A stretch of 7,772 bases of DNA. Origin: JBDRLV01 sp043812755. Its GTDB lineage: Bacteria > Patescibacteriota > Patescibacteriia > UBA9934 > GWF2-40-263. This document shows positions 1 through 6,310 of this stretch, piece by piece. The DNA is taken from contig JBDRLV010000065.1 of NCBI GenBank assembly GCA_043812755.1, forward strand, positions 1 through 7,772, in the 5' to 3' direction. A program made the translations under genes and the position numbers. Numbering within the stretch: position 1 is the first letter of the stretch; each line of letters begins with the position of its first letter. The notes beneath the pieces were generated by a model. The model was not told where the DNA came from and searched no databases. It was given only the letters and a program-made list of their open reading frames with translations.

Positions 1-1
1 G

Positions 2-781
2 AATCCAAAACTAGCCGATCTCCAAATGCCAAAGATGCCAATGATAAAGAGAGTTGAGCTAATGAAAAATGAATGGTGTGAAGATTTAATAAAGGATAAA
101 AAGTTTATAATTGGTGAGCATATTATTCTTGAGTCAGGATCAACAAAAAAATGCGGTGCTTTTGGCAAAATTATTAAGACACCAGATGGTAGTGAAGTTG
201 CTGATGGCATGACATGTATGTTTAAAACCTGCAACGATAGCGATAAAACACTTAAGTGCATAAATACACCAAAGGACGGACCTCATTGTGTTGACTGTAA
301 ATTTGTGAATCCTTATAGTTCAAAAGGAATAGATTATGGGCTATCTCCATCACCAGCGTTGTGCAATTCATTGTCTGGTTTGTCAATAGGTACGCAAACA
401 GGTTATTTTGGAACTTATCATTATTGTCTATTTACAAGAGTTGATGAGTTGTTTTCTGACACAGTTGATCGTTTACAGGGAACGTGTGCTGAGGTGAAAT
501 TTAACTGTTCAGCTTTACCAAAAGAATGCTCTGCTTACGGAGATGTTTTTGCAGTGAATAGTAAGCACGCAGTGCAATTAAAAAACATGATCGATATAAT
601 TGGTACAGACAGTACATTCAGAAATATATGCTCAAAAGATATCTGTGGTTTAGCTGGTTATTTGCGTAATGAAAGCGGAGATGTTGTTAGCATGGATAAA
701 TGCTATTATAATTATTTATCGATTGAAAATTATATTGATGAACATGAGTGTGTCAAGGTGGGTGATGAAAGAAATTTGTAA
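2..781 (+). CDS. Cysteine-rich protein of unknown function, 5'-partial
   Basis: The reading frame is open to the left edge of the window, so this is probably the C-terminal part of a longer protein. In-frame ATGs occur at 26, 35, 41 and 62, but none has a Shine-Dalgarno sequence or a clear promoter in the few bases available. From the ATG at 26 the product would be 251 residues. That stretch contains 16 cysteines, many in pairs three to six residues apart (for example HCVDC and the CSKDIC motif near the C-terminus), scattered over the whole length rather than in a single CxxC zinc site. An even number of dispersed cysteines with many Gly, Ser, Asn and Asp residues suggests a disulfide-stabilised exported protein; that is inference, because any signal peptide would lie outside the window. 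No membrane segment is visible. The gene ends in TAA, followed 30 bases later by an intrinsic terminator. I do not recognise the family. Confidence 0.7.
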   Translation, partial: NPKLADLQMPKMPMIKRVELMKNEWCEDLIKDKKFIIGEHIILESGSTKKCGAFGKIIKTPDGSEVADGMTCMFKTCNDSDKTLKCINTPKDGPHCVDCKFVNPYSSKGIDYGLSPSPALCNSLSGLSIGTQTGYFGTYHYCLFTRVDELFSDTVDRLQGTCAEVKFNCSALPKECSAYGDVFAVNSKHAVQLKNMIDIIGTDSTFRNICSKDICGLAGYLRNESGDVVSMDKCYYNYLSIENYIDEHECVKVGDERNL

Positions 782-811
782 TTGAAAAAATTGAAAGTTT
801 GAATGAAAATT

Positions 812-840
812 AAACACCTACAATAAAGTGGGTGTTTTTT
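812..840 (+). terminator. Intrinsic terminator after the cysteine-rich gene
   Basis: A 10-bp stem (AAACACCTAC with GTGGGTGTTT, one T-G wobble) with the six-base loop AATAAA is followed directly by a run of T. It lies 30 bases after the TAA stop and separates this gene from uvrA. Confidence 0.88.
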
Positions 841-858
841 GTTTTTTATATTAACCTC

Positions 859-887
859 TTGCCAGTAATTAATTTTCATGGTAGACT
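859..887 (+). promoter_or_regulatory. Candidate uvrA promoter
   Basis: TTGCCA (859-864) and TAGACT (882-887) are separated by exactly 17 bases, a sigma-70-type arrangement with five and four consensus matches. Transcription would start near 894, giving a leader of about 34 bases. I see no LexA-like or other obvious operator around it. Confidence 0.5.
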
Positions 888-927
888 GTTTTCCACTCTG
901 TATTGGAGCTATGAAAAGTAAAATATT

Positions 928-3786
928 ATGTCAGAAAAAATTTCTGTACGCGGAGCCCGCGTACATAATTTAAAAAACATTAACGTAGATATTCCAAAAA
1001 ACAAGCTGGTTGTTATTACAGGACTTTCAGGGTCAGGTAAATCATCGCTTGCTTTTGATACTATTTATGCTGAAGGGCAGAGAAGATACATTGAGTCTCT
1101 TTCAAGTTATGCTCGTCAGTTTTTAGAACTTCAAGATAAACCAGATGTAGATGAAATTATTGGTTTGTCTCCAACAATTGCAATTGATCAAAAATCATCT
1201 TCACACAATCCACGTTCAACAGTTGGAACCGTAACTGAAATTTATGACTTTTTGCGTGTGCTTTTTGCTCGTGCTGGTATTCCTCATTGTCCAACATGTG
1301 GAGATCAGGTTAGTGAACAGACGGTTGATCAGATTGTAAAAAAGGTAAAAGGTTTTTTCCAAGAAAGCACAGTCCAGATTTTTGCACCAGTTGTTCAAGA
1401 TCAAAAAGGTGAACACAAACAAGTTTTAGTTGCAGCAATGAACGCTGGTTTTTCTAGGGTCCGTTTTGATGCATTTGAAATGGCAGCTGATGAGGCAATT
1501 GCAATGCGAAAAGATAAAAAGAAAAATCACAGTGTGGATGTGTTAATTGCAGAGCTTGAAGAAGGTGTTGTGTATGAAGATTCTCACATCAACGCTATTG
1601 TGAAAAAGGCTCTTGATTACGGGAACGGTTTGATACTACTTGTGAACGATTCTACAGGGAATGAAGCTGTATTGTCACAAAGTTTTATGTGTGCACGATG
1701 TGGGAAGAGTTTACCTATCCCTGAGCCAAGACTTTTTTCTTTTAATTCTCCATTTGGAGCATGTCCTGAATGCACTGGTCTTGGAATGAAATTGGTTTTA
1801 GAACCAGAACTTGTTATTCCAAATCCTAGACTTAGTTTTGCAGAGGGAGCAGTACGTCCATGGACACGCATTGCTGGAAATCAGACAAGCTACATTCGTA
1901 TGCTTGAAACTGTTGGCAATATACAAAAATTTTCTATTAACATACCTATTGGAAAGTTACCAAAGAACAAGCTTGATCTTGCATTATATGGTACAGGTGA
2001 AACAACATATAATTTTGATGATAAAGAAGTAACATTTCCTGGAATTTTGGCTCAGCTTGAACAGAAATACAAAGAGACTGATTCAGATTATGTGCGCCAC
2101 GAGCTTGAAAGTTATATGCGCACAATGATTTGTCCAAGTTGTAATGGGAAGCGATTGCGTCCAGAGGTTTTAGCAATTACGCTTGGTGATAAAAATATTG
2201 CAGATACAGTCACAATGCCAATTGAAGATTTGTTTGAGTTTTTTTCAAAGTTAAATGGGAACGGTTCGAAAAATGGAAATGGGCATTCTGATTTTTGGAA
2301 AGGGCTTTCGGAAGAACAATTGTTAATTAGTCAAAGAGTTGCAAAAGAAGCTTTAACTCGCCTTACACACCTCAAGGATGTTGGTCTTGGATATTTGACT
2401 TTGGATAGAAGCACAATGACTCTTTCAGGTGGGGAGGCTCAAAGAGTACGTTTGGCAACTCAACTTGGTACAACACTCTCTGGCGTCATTTATATTTTAG
2501 ACGAGCCATCGATTGGCCTTCACCCAAGAGACAACAATGAATTGATTGATACAATAAAGAATTTGCGTGATATTGGTAACACTGTAATTGTTGTTGAACA
2601 TGATGAGGCTATGATGATGGCGGCTGATTATGTTTTTGATATTGGCCCAGGTGCAGGTGAATATGGAGGGGAGGTGGTTGCAGAAGGTACGGGCGCGCAA
2701 ATAAAAAAGAATAAAGATTCTCTAACAGGACAATATTTGTCAGGCAAGAAATTTATTGCTCTTCCCAAAAAATACAGAAAAGGAAATGGGAAGGCAATCA
2801 AAGTTATTGGTGCCGTGGCTTTTAATCTTAAAAATATTGATGTATCCATTCCTCTTGGAAAACTAGTTTGTGTAACTGGAGTTTCTGGTTCAGGGAAATC
2901 AACCCTCATTCTTGATATTCTAGGCCGAGCGCTTTCCAAACATTTTTATCGCGCCAAAGCATATCCTGCAGAACACAAAGCCATCAAAGGTCTTGAAAAT
3001 ATTGATAAGGTTGTTGCTGTTGACCAGTCACCAATTGGGCGCACTCCTCGCAGTAATCCCGCAACATACACAGGAGTATTCACTGCTATTCGAGATTTGT
3101 TTGCTGGAGTCACTGAGGCAAAAATGAGAAATTTTGATGCTGGGAAATTCAGCTTTAATGTAAAAGGGGGTGGGCGATGCGAATGTTGCGCAGGTGAAGG
3201 ATTGCGCAGAATTGAAATGCAGTTTTTACCAGATGTTTATATTGACTGTACAGAGTGCCGGGGAACAAGATATAACCCAGAAGTATTAGAGATTCATTAT
3301 AAAGAGAAAAATATTTCAGATGTGTTGAATATGACAGTTGAGGAGGCACGAAGATTTTTTGCAGACCAACAAGCAATTTTTGACAAGTTAAATATTTTGC
3401 ATGAAGTTGGCTTGGGATATATTCGATTGGGCCAGCCTGCCACAACTTTATCTGGTGGGGAAGCTCAACGCGTGAAACTTGCAACAGAACTTTCTCGCAG
3501 AGCAACTGGGCGGACTCTTTATATTCTTGACGAGCCTACAACTGGTTTACACTTTGAGGACATCAAAAGACTTTTAGGTGTTCTTCATAAATTGGTTGAT
3601 AAAGGAAACACTGTTGTGATAATTGAACACAATCTTGATGTTGTTAAAGGTGCTGATTGGGTTATTGATATGGGTCCAGATGGTGGAGCAAAGGGTGGTT
3701 TGATTATAGCCGAAGGTACTCCAAAAGAGATTGTAAAAATAAAGGCCAGTGTTACTGGGAAATATTTGAAAGGAGTTTTGAAGTAA
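928..3786 (+). CDS. uvrA: UvrA, excinuclease ABC subunit A
   Basis: UvrA is the damage-sensing ATPase of cytoplasmic nucleotide excision repair. As a dimer with UvrB it scans DNA and loads UvrB at lesions. The 952-residue length is normal for the family. Both ABC ATPase modules look intact. Module I has a Walker A GLSGSGKSS (32-40), signature LSGGEAQR (499-506), Walker B ending ILDEP (523-527) and a switch histidine in VVEHDE (H558). Module II has GVSGSGKST (651-659), LSGGEAQR (841-848), ILDEP (866-870) and H901. The first zinc site is C255/C258/C279/C282 and the second is C751/C754/C774/C777. Further CxxC pairs lie at 121-124 and 402-405. The UvrB-binding region should fall around 130-245. 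A short Asn/Gly-rich stretch (about 442-452) sits before signature I and is probably a flexible loop. The ATG at 928 gives the canonical N-terminus; it has no well-placed Shine-Dalgarno, since a GGAG at 905-908 is too far upstream. The gene is monocistronic, with its own promoter and terminator. Confidence 0.98.
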   Translation: MSEKISVRGARVHNLKNINVDIPKNKLVVITGLSGSGKSSLAFDTIYAEGQRRYIESLSSYARQFLELQDKPDVDEIIGLSPTIAIDQKSSSHNPRSTVGTVTEIYDFLRVLFARAGIPHCPTCGDQVSEQTVDQIVKKVKGFFQESTVQIFAPVVQDQKGEHKQVLVAAMNAGFSRVRFDAFEMAADEAIAMRKDKKKNHSVDVLIAELEEGVVYEDSHINAIVKKALDYGNGLILLVNDSTGNEAVLSQSFMCARCGKSLPIPEPRLFSFNSPFGACPECTGLGMKLVLEPELVIPNPRLSFAEGAVRPWTRIAGNQTSYIRMLETVGNIQKFSINIPIGKLPKNKLDLALYGTGETTYNFDDKEVTFPGILAQLEQKYKETDSDYVRHELESYMRTMICPSCNGKRLRPEVLAITLGDKNIADTVTMPIEDLFEFFSKLNGNGSKNGNGHSDFWKGLSEEQLLISQRVAKEALTRLTHLKDVGLGYLTLDRSTMTLSGGEAQRVRLATQLGTTLSGVIYILDEPSIGLHPRDNNELIDTIKNLRDIGNTVIVVEHDEAMMMAADYVFDIGPGAGEYGGEVVAEGTGAQIKKNKDSLTGQYLSGKKFIALPKKYRKGNGKAIKVIGAVAFNLKNIDVSIPLGKLVCVTGVSGSGKSTLILDILGRALSKHFYRAKAYPAEHKAIKGLENIDKVVAVDQSPIGRTPRSNPATYTGVFTAIRDLFAGVTEAKMRNFDAGKFSFNVKGGGRCECCAGEGLRRIEMQFLPDVYIDCTECRGTRYNPEVLEIHYKEKNISDVLNMTVEEARRFFADQQAIFDKLNILHEVGLGYIRLGQPATTLSGGEAQRVKLATELSRRATGRTLYILDEPTTGLHFEDIKRLLGVLHKLVDKGNTVVIIEHNLDVVKGADWVIDMGPDGGAKGGLIIAEGTPKEIVKIKASVTGKYLKGVLK

Positions 3787-3820
3787 GGTTGTTATTTATG
3801 ACGTTAGAAGTAGGAATTAT

Positions 3821-3844
3821 GTAGGGACGCCATTTATAGCGTCC
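3821..3844 (+). repeat. REP-like palindrome, copy 1
   Basis: A GTAG tetranucleotide (3821-3824) is followed by the inverted repeat GGACGC...GCGTCC (3825-3830 with 3839-3844) around CATTTATA. A GTAG or GGAG head next to a short imperfect palindrome is characteristic of REP elements mobilised by REP-associated (RAYT, IS200/IS605-like) transposases. No such transposase gene is in the window. The element belongs to a tandem pair with a 48-base period: the left flank GAAGTAGGAATTAT (from 3807) recurs as GAAGTAGGTATTAT (from 3855). A perfect 10-base tandem repeat GTCCGAAGTA (3841-3850 and 3851-3860) lies at the junction of the two units. Confidence 0.65.
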
Positions 3845-3868
3845 GAAGTAGTCCGAAGTAGGTATTAT

Positions 3869-3897
3869 GTGTGGACACCATTTATGGGTGTCCACAC
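3869..3897 (+). repeat. REP-like palindrome, copy 2
   Basis: This is an 11-bp perfect inverted repeat, GTGTGGACACC with GGTGTCCACAC, with the loop ATTTATG. It shares the GGAC stem and ATTTAT loop with copies 1 and 3. The head is GTGT rather than GTAG and has become part of the stem. Relative to copy 1, a G-C pair is replaced by A-T, so both sides of the stem changed together, which suggests that the folded form was maintained. Confidence 0.65.
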
Positions 3898-3905
3898 AGA
3901 TAAAG

Positions 3906-3930
3906 AAAACAGAGCCTCGGCTCTGTTTTT
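3906..3930 (+). terminator. Intrinsic terminator for uvrA
   Basis: The six-pair GC-containing stem CAGAGC...GCTCTG (3910-3915 with 3920-3925) has the tetraloop CTCG. It is extended by AAAA pairing with TTTT and followed by the T run 3926-3930. It lies about 120 bases after the uvrA stop, beyond the two palindromes. A-runs on the left make it potentially active in both directions, and it faces the terminator of the minus-strand RNA. Confidence 0.85.
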
Positions 3931-3936
3931 GAATTT

Positions 3937-3985
3937 AAAAAACCGCCTATATGTCCATGGAGTATCCTGGATTGCATATAAGCGG
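3937..3985 (-). terminator. Intrinsic terminator of the minus-strand RNA
   Basis: On the minus strand CCGCTTATATG pairs with CATATAGGCGG over 11 positions, with one U-G wobble, and T6 follows. The 21-base apical region can form a further TCCA/TGGA pairing. On the plus strand the wobble becomes a C-A mismatch and no T run follows, so the terminator is directional. Confidence 0.85.
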
Positions 3986-3987
3986 AA

Positions 3988-4092
3988 AGCATGGGTGTCC
4001 TGTAGCTCGTATGGATCAGATACGAGTTTGCGGACATGAGCATGGGTTTTACGTCCGACGCCCGTATGGATCAAATACGGCTACGCAGACGT
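3988..4092 (-). repeat. Tandem duplicated hairpin inside the minus-strand RNA
   Basis: Two diverged units recur with a 51-base offset. Each has a lower stem, an asymmetric internal loop, an upper stem ending CGTAT/ATACG, a seven-base loop (TTGATCC or CTGATCC on the minus strand), and a following ACCCATGCT (plus positions 4039-4047 and 3988-3996). The upper-stem closing bases differ between units but keep pairing (CCGTAT/ATACGG against CTCGTAT/ATACGAG). Confidence 0.7.
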
Positions 4093-4191
4093 CGGCTCAA
4101 AGGATTCTCTTTAAGCCAACCCCCTGGGCATCAGTCGCTGAGGTCCAGCGCTAGAGCCATGGCTAGGTTTTTTTGACCAGGGATCTTGTAA

Positions 4192-4220
4192 AAAATAACA
4201 CGTTTTTTTGATTTTGTCAA
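4192..4220 (-). promoter_or_regulatory. Sigma-70-type promoter of the minus-strand RNA
   Basis: Reading the minus strand, a perfect TTGACA (4220-4215) is followed after 17 bases by TATTTT (4197-4192). Predicted initiation is near 4186. The arrangement and hexamers are the same as in the divergent promoter at 4292-4320. Confidence 0.75.
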
Positions 4221-4291
4221 TCCGCAGGTTTAAGAAACTAGTTGTTTTTGGCTTATTTGAGCCTTTTTATTTTTATTATGACAATATCGTA

Positions 4292-4320
4292 TTGACAAAA
4301 AGGTTGGGGTTTGCTATTTT
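4292..4320 (+). promoter_or_regulatory. Promoter of the secreted-protein gene
   Basis: TTGACA (4292-4297), a 17-base spacer and TATTTT (4315-4320) predict initiation near 4327 and a leader of about 30 bases. This supports the start codon at 4358 and argues against the upstream in-frame ATG at 4208, which would lie before the promoter. The promoter is back to back with that of the minus-strand RNA; the two -35 boxes are about 70 bases apart. Confidence 0.75.
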
Positions 4321-4357
4321 TCTATCTCAATCACAATATATATTTATAAAAAATATT

Positions 4358-6100
4358 ATGAAAAGAATTATTATATTAGTATCACTTATAGCATTGGTGG
4401 CAGTAAGTCCACTTGCAAGTGTTACACAAGCAAACGACAGTGGCTGGGTGCCAACAACTGCAACCGAAGCTTGGGATCATGGTGAGTATAGAATAGAAAA
4501 ACTTGCCTTTGACCAAGATGTTATCGGTCCATTTTCTCTTGGAGAAAATGTTTTTGTTGCAGAACCGATTGATTCGTGTCGACCAAATTTTTGCAACAGA
4601 TACGATTTGTATAAATTGCAAAACGGCATGAAGTTATTTTTGGGCAATGTTCCAAAAAGTGCACTTGATAAAAACAACTTTGCATTAAACGACAATCGTC
4701 TTGTATATGCTAATGCGATTGATTTGGACAATAATCATTATTCAGTTGTAGAGCGTGATCTTGAAGATGGAAGCACAAAGATATTGATTGAAGATGCGTT
4801 TTTTAATAGTGCTGAAGATGTCGGAGTTATGGTAGAGGGAGCATATATATATTTGAACCCAGAATTTAATTTTCAAAATACTGGATCAACCACAGTGAAA
4901 TACAAACAAGCAACAACATACGCATGGGATCCTGAATACACAGTAGCGCGAGTTGTTGGTGGAAGACGATGGACACTGCGTCGTGAAGAAATTAAAGATG
5001 TATATGAAGGAATGTTGCTTGTGAAAATGGTTTTTCAAACAGGCCATCAGGAATTGTGGTTAGTGGATAGTACAATAAATAAAATGGAACCTGTTCCTGG
5101 TTCTTGGGTTGAGCCAAATGGCAATATAGTAGGCGCTCATTTTCAAGAAGATGGAACTATTGAATATTTTGCTTATTATGTTCGCTATACATACAGACCA
5201 GAAATTGATAAGACCGTTCAGAAGCACGCAGGGCAACTGTTGAGTTGGTATAGAGATACAGATGATGCTATTCAGATTTCAGGAAACCGTATGGCTTGGA
5301 TTGATGCTGAAGATAACCTTTATGTGAGCCAAGGAGAAACTGTTCAAAAATACGGCACTGTTCCATTTGGAAGATTTAGACTTGAGGGAGACAGTCTTTC
5401 ATTTGCATCAAATCCATCTATTCAATTGGCTGCAAACGGAGTTCTTACTTCCCAAGGCAAGTTGGTTGATCTTGATTCAAACACTCAAAACAATCTAACT
5501 TTTGCTGTAACAGATAGTTATGAGAACATGGCAGTTGGTATCGATAATACAAATTACGTATGGTATTACAATCTTGAAACAGGGAAGTCTCTTAGATTGG
5601 GTTATGGTTCAGAATCATTAATTTCAGATGCACGTCATGTATATTGGAGAGGTAATGACGGTATATACGAAGCTACTATTGAACCAACAGCTCACTCAAT
5701 GTTTAACAGTAGTGTTCGACCAATAAAAACAGCCAACAATACTGCTGTTTACCTAACAGATGGACAGAGCAAATGGAAGCTGTTGAATGAGTCAGAGTAT
5801 CTTTCATGGTTTGGATCATTTGATCAGATTGTTATCGTTGACCAATATGCAATGGATAGTTTGAAAGACGCAGGCAAAGCTGCTTTTGCTCCAGGTGCTC
5901 GAGTTAAACAAGTTGGAAATGCAAAGGTATATGTCGTAGGTGCTGATAATAAATTACATTGGATTATAAATCAGCGTGTTGCTTTTGAGGTATATGGTGA
6001 AGCTTGGAACAAGGGGATCCTTGAAGTTCCGCTTGTTGATCTTGTGCCATATCCATTTGGAGGGGACATCACAGCTGAGGTTGACATGCAGGGGATTTAA
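4358..6100 (+). CDS. Secreted beta-rich protein with C-terminal paired module
   Basis: This 580-residue protein has a typical signal peptide: a KR n-region, a hydrophobic core at about 4-20 and a likely cleavage after TQA near residue 26. It should be exported; no lipobox or other membrane segment is seen. The body (about 40-445) shows recurring beta-strand patterns such as GNRMAWIDAEDNLYVS (309-324) and RHVYWRGNDGIYEAT (426-440), which resemble beta-propeller blades; this is inference. C74 and C79 are the only cysteines in the mature part and could form a disulfide. The C-terminus (about 454-570) has two related units: one with AVYLTDGQSKWKLLNESEYLSW, and one with KVYVVGADNKLHWI and YGEAWNKG. 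I recall this paired module from many Patescibacteria exported proteins. The longer frame from 4208 is rejected because the promoter at 4292-4320 and the signal peptide both favour 4358. The leader has no Shine-Dalgarno. The role is unknown; a cell-surface function is plausible. Confidence 0.85.
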   Translation: MKRIIILVSLIALVAVSPLASVTQANDSGWVPTTATEAWDHGEYRIEKLAFDQDVIGPFSLGENVFVAEPIDSCRPNFCNRYDLYKLQNGMKLFLGNVPKSALDKNNFALNDNRLVYANAIDLDNNHYSVVERDLEDGSTKILIEDAFFNSAEDVGVMVEGAYIYLNPEFNFQNTGSTTVKYKQATTYAWDPEYTVARVVGGRRWTLRREEIKDVYEGMLLVKMVFQTGHQELWLVDSTINKMEPVPGSWVEPNGNIVGAHFQEDGTIEYFAYYVRYTYRPEIDKTVQKHAGQLLSWYRDTDDAIQISGNRMAWIDAEDNLYVSQGETVQKYGTVPFGRFRLEGDSLSFASNPSIQLAANGVLTSQGKLVDLDSNTQNNLTFAVTDSYENMAVGIDNTNYVWYYNLETGKSLRLGYGSESLISDARHVYWRGNDGIYEATIEPTAHSMFNSSVRPIKTANNTAVYLTDGQSKWKLLNESEYLSWFGSFDQIVIVDQYAMDSLKDAGKAAFAPGARVKQVGNAKVYVVGADNKLHWIINQRVAFEVYGEAWNKGILEVPLVDLVPYPFGGDITAEVDMQGI

Positions 6101-6105
6101 TTTGT

Positions 6106-6129
6106 GTAGGGATGCCATTTATGGCGTCC
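6106..6129 (+). repeat. REP-like palindrome, copy 3
   Basis: A GTAG head (6106-6109) precedes GGATGCC and GGCGTCC (7 pairs, one T-G wobble) around the loop ATTTAT. It is closely similar to copy 1 and also sits a few bases downstream of a stop codon, just before the gene's terminator. Confidence 0.65.
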
Positions 6130-6145
6130 GATGAAATATATTTAG

Positions 6146-6173
6146 AAACCACCTAGGGAACTGGGTGGTTTTT
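6146..6173 (+). terminator. Intrinsic terminator of the secreted-protein gene
   Basis: The 11-position stem AAACCACCTAG with CTGGGTGGTTT is capped by the GNRA-type tetraloop GGAA and followed by a T run. It lies 45 bases after the TAA stop. Confidence 0.9.
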
Positions 6174-6183
6174 GGTTTGTTGG

Positions 6184-6212
6184 TTGACATGATTATATAT
6201 ATTTGATAAGAA
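6184..6212 (+). promoter_or_regulatory. Possible promoter of the 352-residue protein gene
   Basis: A perfect TTGACA (6184-6189) lies 17 bases before TAAGAA (6207-6212), a poor -10 that is preceded by TG at the extended -10 position. Initiation near 6219 would give a leader of about 120 bases. That leader begins with the hairpin GCAAGC-GTGTT-GCTTGC (6219-6235). Confidence 0.4.
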
Positions 6213-6310
6213 ACTATCGCAAGCGTGTTGCTTGCAGTGCAAAAGCTGCGCGGTAGCGTAGTGAGATGGCAGGTATGCCCTTGATGCACAGGTGTTCTTT
6301 TCCTTTTTCT

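Larger units (their letters stand above)
3937..4186 (-). ncRNA. Structured minus-strand RNA gene, unrecognised family
   Basis: This is a predicted stand-alone RNA of about 250 bases. A strong promoter lies upstream (-35 at 4215-4220, -10 at 4192-4197) and an intrinsic terminator closes it. Helices by plus coordinates: P1, 4121-4127 with 4177-4183, enclosing a small hairpin (4136-4140 with 4146-4150) and perhaps a weak 4-bp one (4151-4154 with 4163-4166); P2, 4093-4102 with 4109-4118, a 10-bp hairpin; P3, 4051-4057 with 4086-4092 plus 4062-4067 with 4075-4080; P4, 3996-4000 with 4032-4036 plus 4006-4012 with 4020-4026; P5, the terminator stem. P2 abuts P3 and may stack on it. Five helix positions (4121/4183, 4093/4118, 4098/4113, 4056/4087, 3947/3981) are C-A on the plus strand but G-U on the minus strand, and none points the other way. 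This supports minus-strand transcription. I see no tmRNA, RNase P, SRP or 6S hallmarks, so the function is unknown. Ends are approximate (a few bases). Confidence 0.75.

Noticed and set aside
911..973. 20-codon frame beginning at the ATG at 911, overlapping the uvrA start
   Set aside because: The GGAG at 905-908 is only two bases from this ATG, and the product has no recognisable features.
3821..3897. CRISPR array
   Set aside because: Only two diverged palindromic units with a 48-base period and no spacer-like unique sequence; they fit REP-like elements better.
3865..4154. Short open frames on both strands (3951-4154 plus, 3865-4074 minus) as small proteins
   Set aside because: They lie across the terminators and helices of the predicted RNA, have no ribosome binding site, and their sequences look random.
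3943..4183. Plus-strand reading of the structured region as an RNA or CsrA-sponge, with GGA in hairpin loops
   Set aside because: Five helix positions become C-A mismatches on the plus strand, and the promoter and terminator both point to the minus strand.
3937..4186. tmRNA, RNase P RNA, SRP RNA or 6S RNA
   Set aside because: No CCA-ended tRNA-like domain, no RNase P P4 core sequences, no SRP GGAAG-type tetraloop domain, and no single long bulged hairpin were found.
4250..4268. Intrinsic terminator (GGCTT hairpin followed by T run) upstream of the secreted-protein promoter
   Set aside because: The stem is only about five pairs with a wobble, and no plus-strand transcript is expected to need ending there.
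4208..4357. 50-residue N-terminal extension of the secreted protein from the ATG at 4208
   Set aside because: It precedes the promoter at 4292-4320 and would bury a textbook signal peptide starting at 4358.
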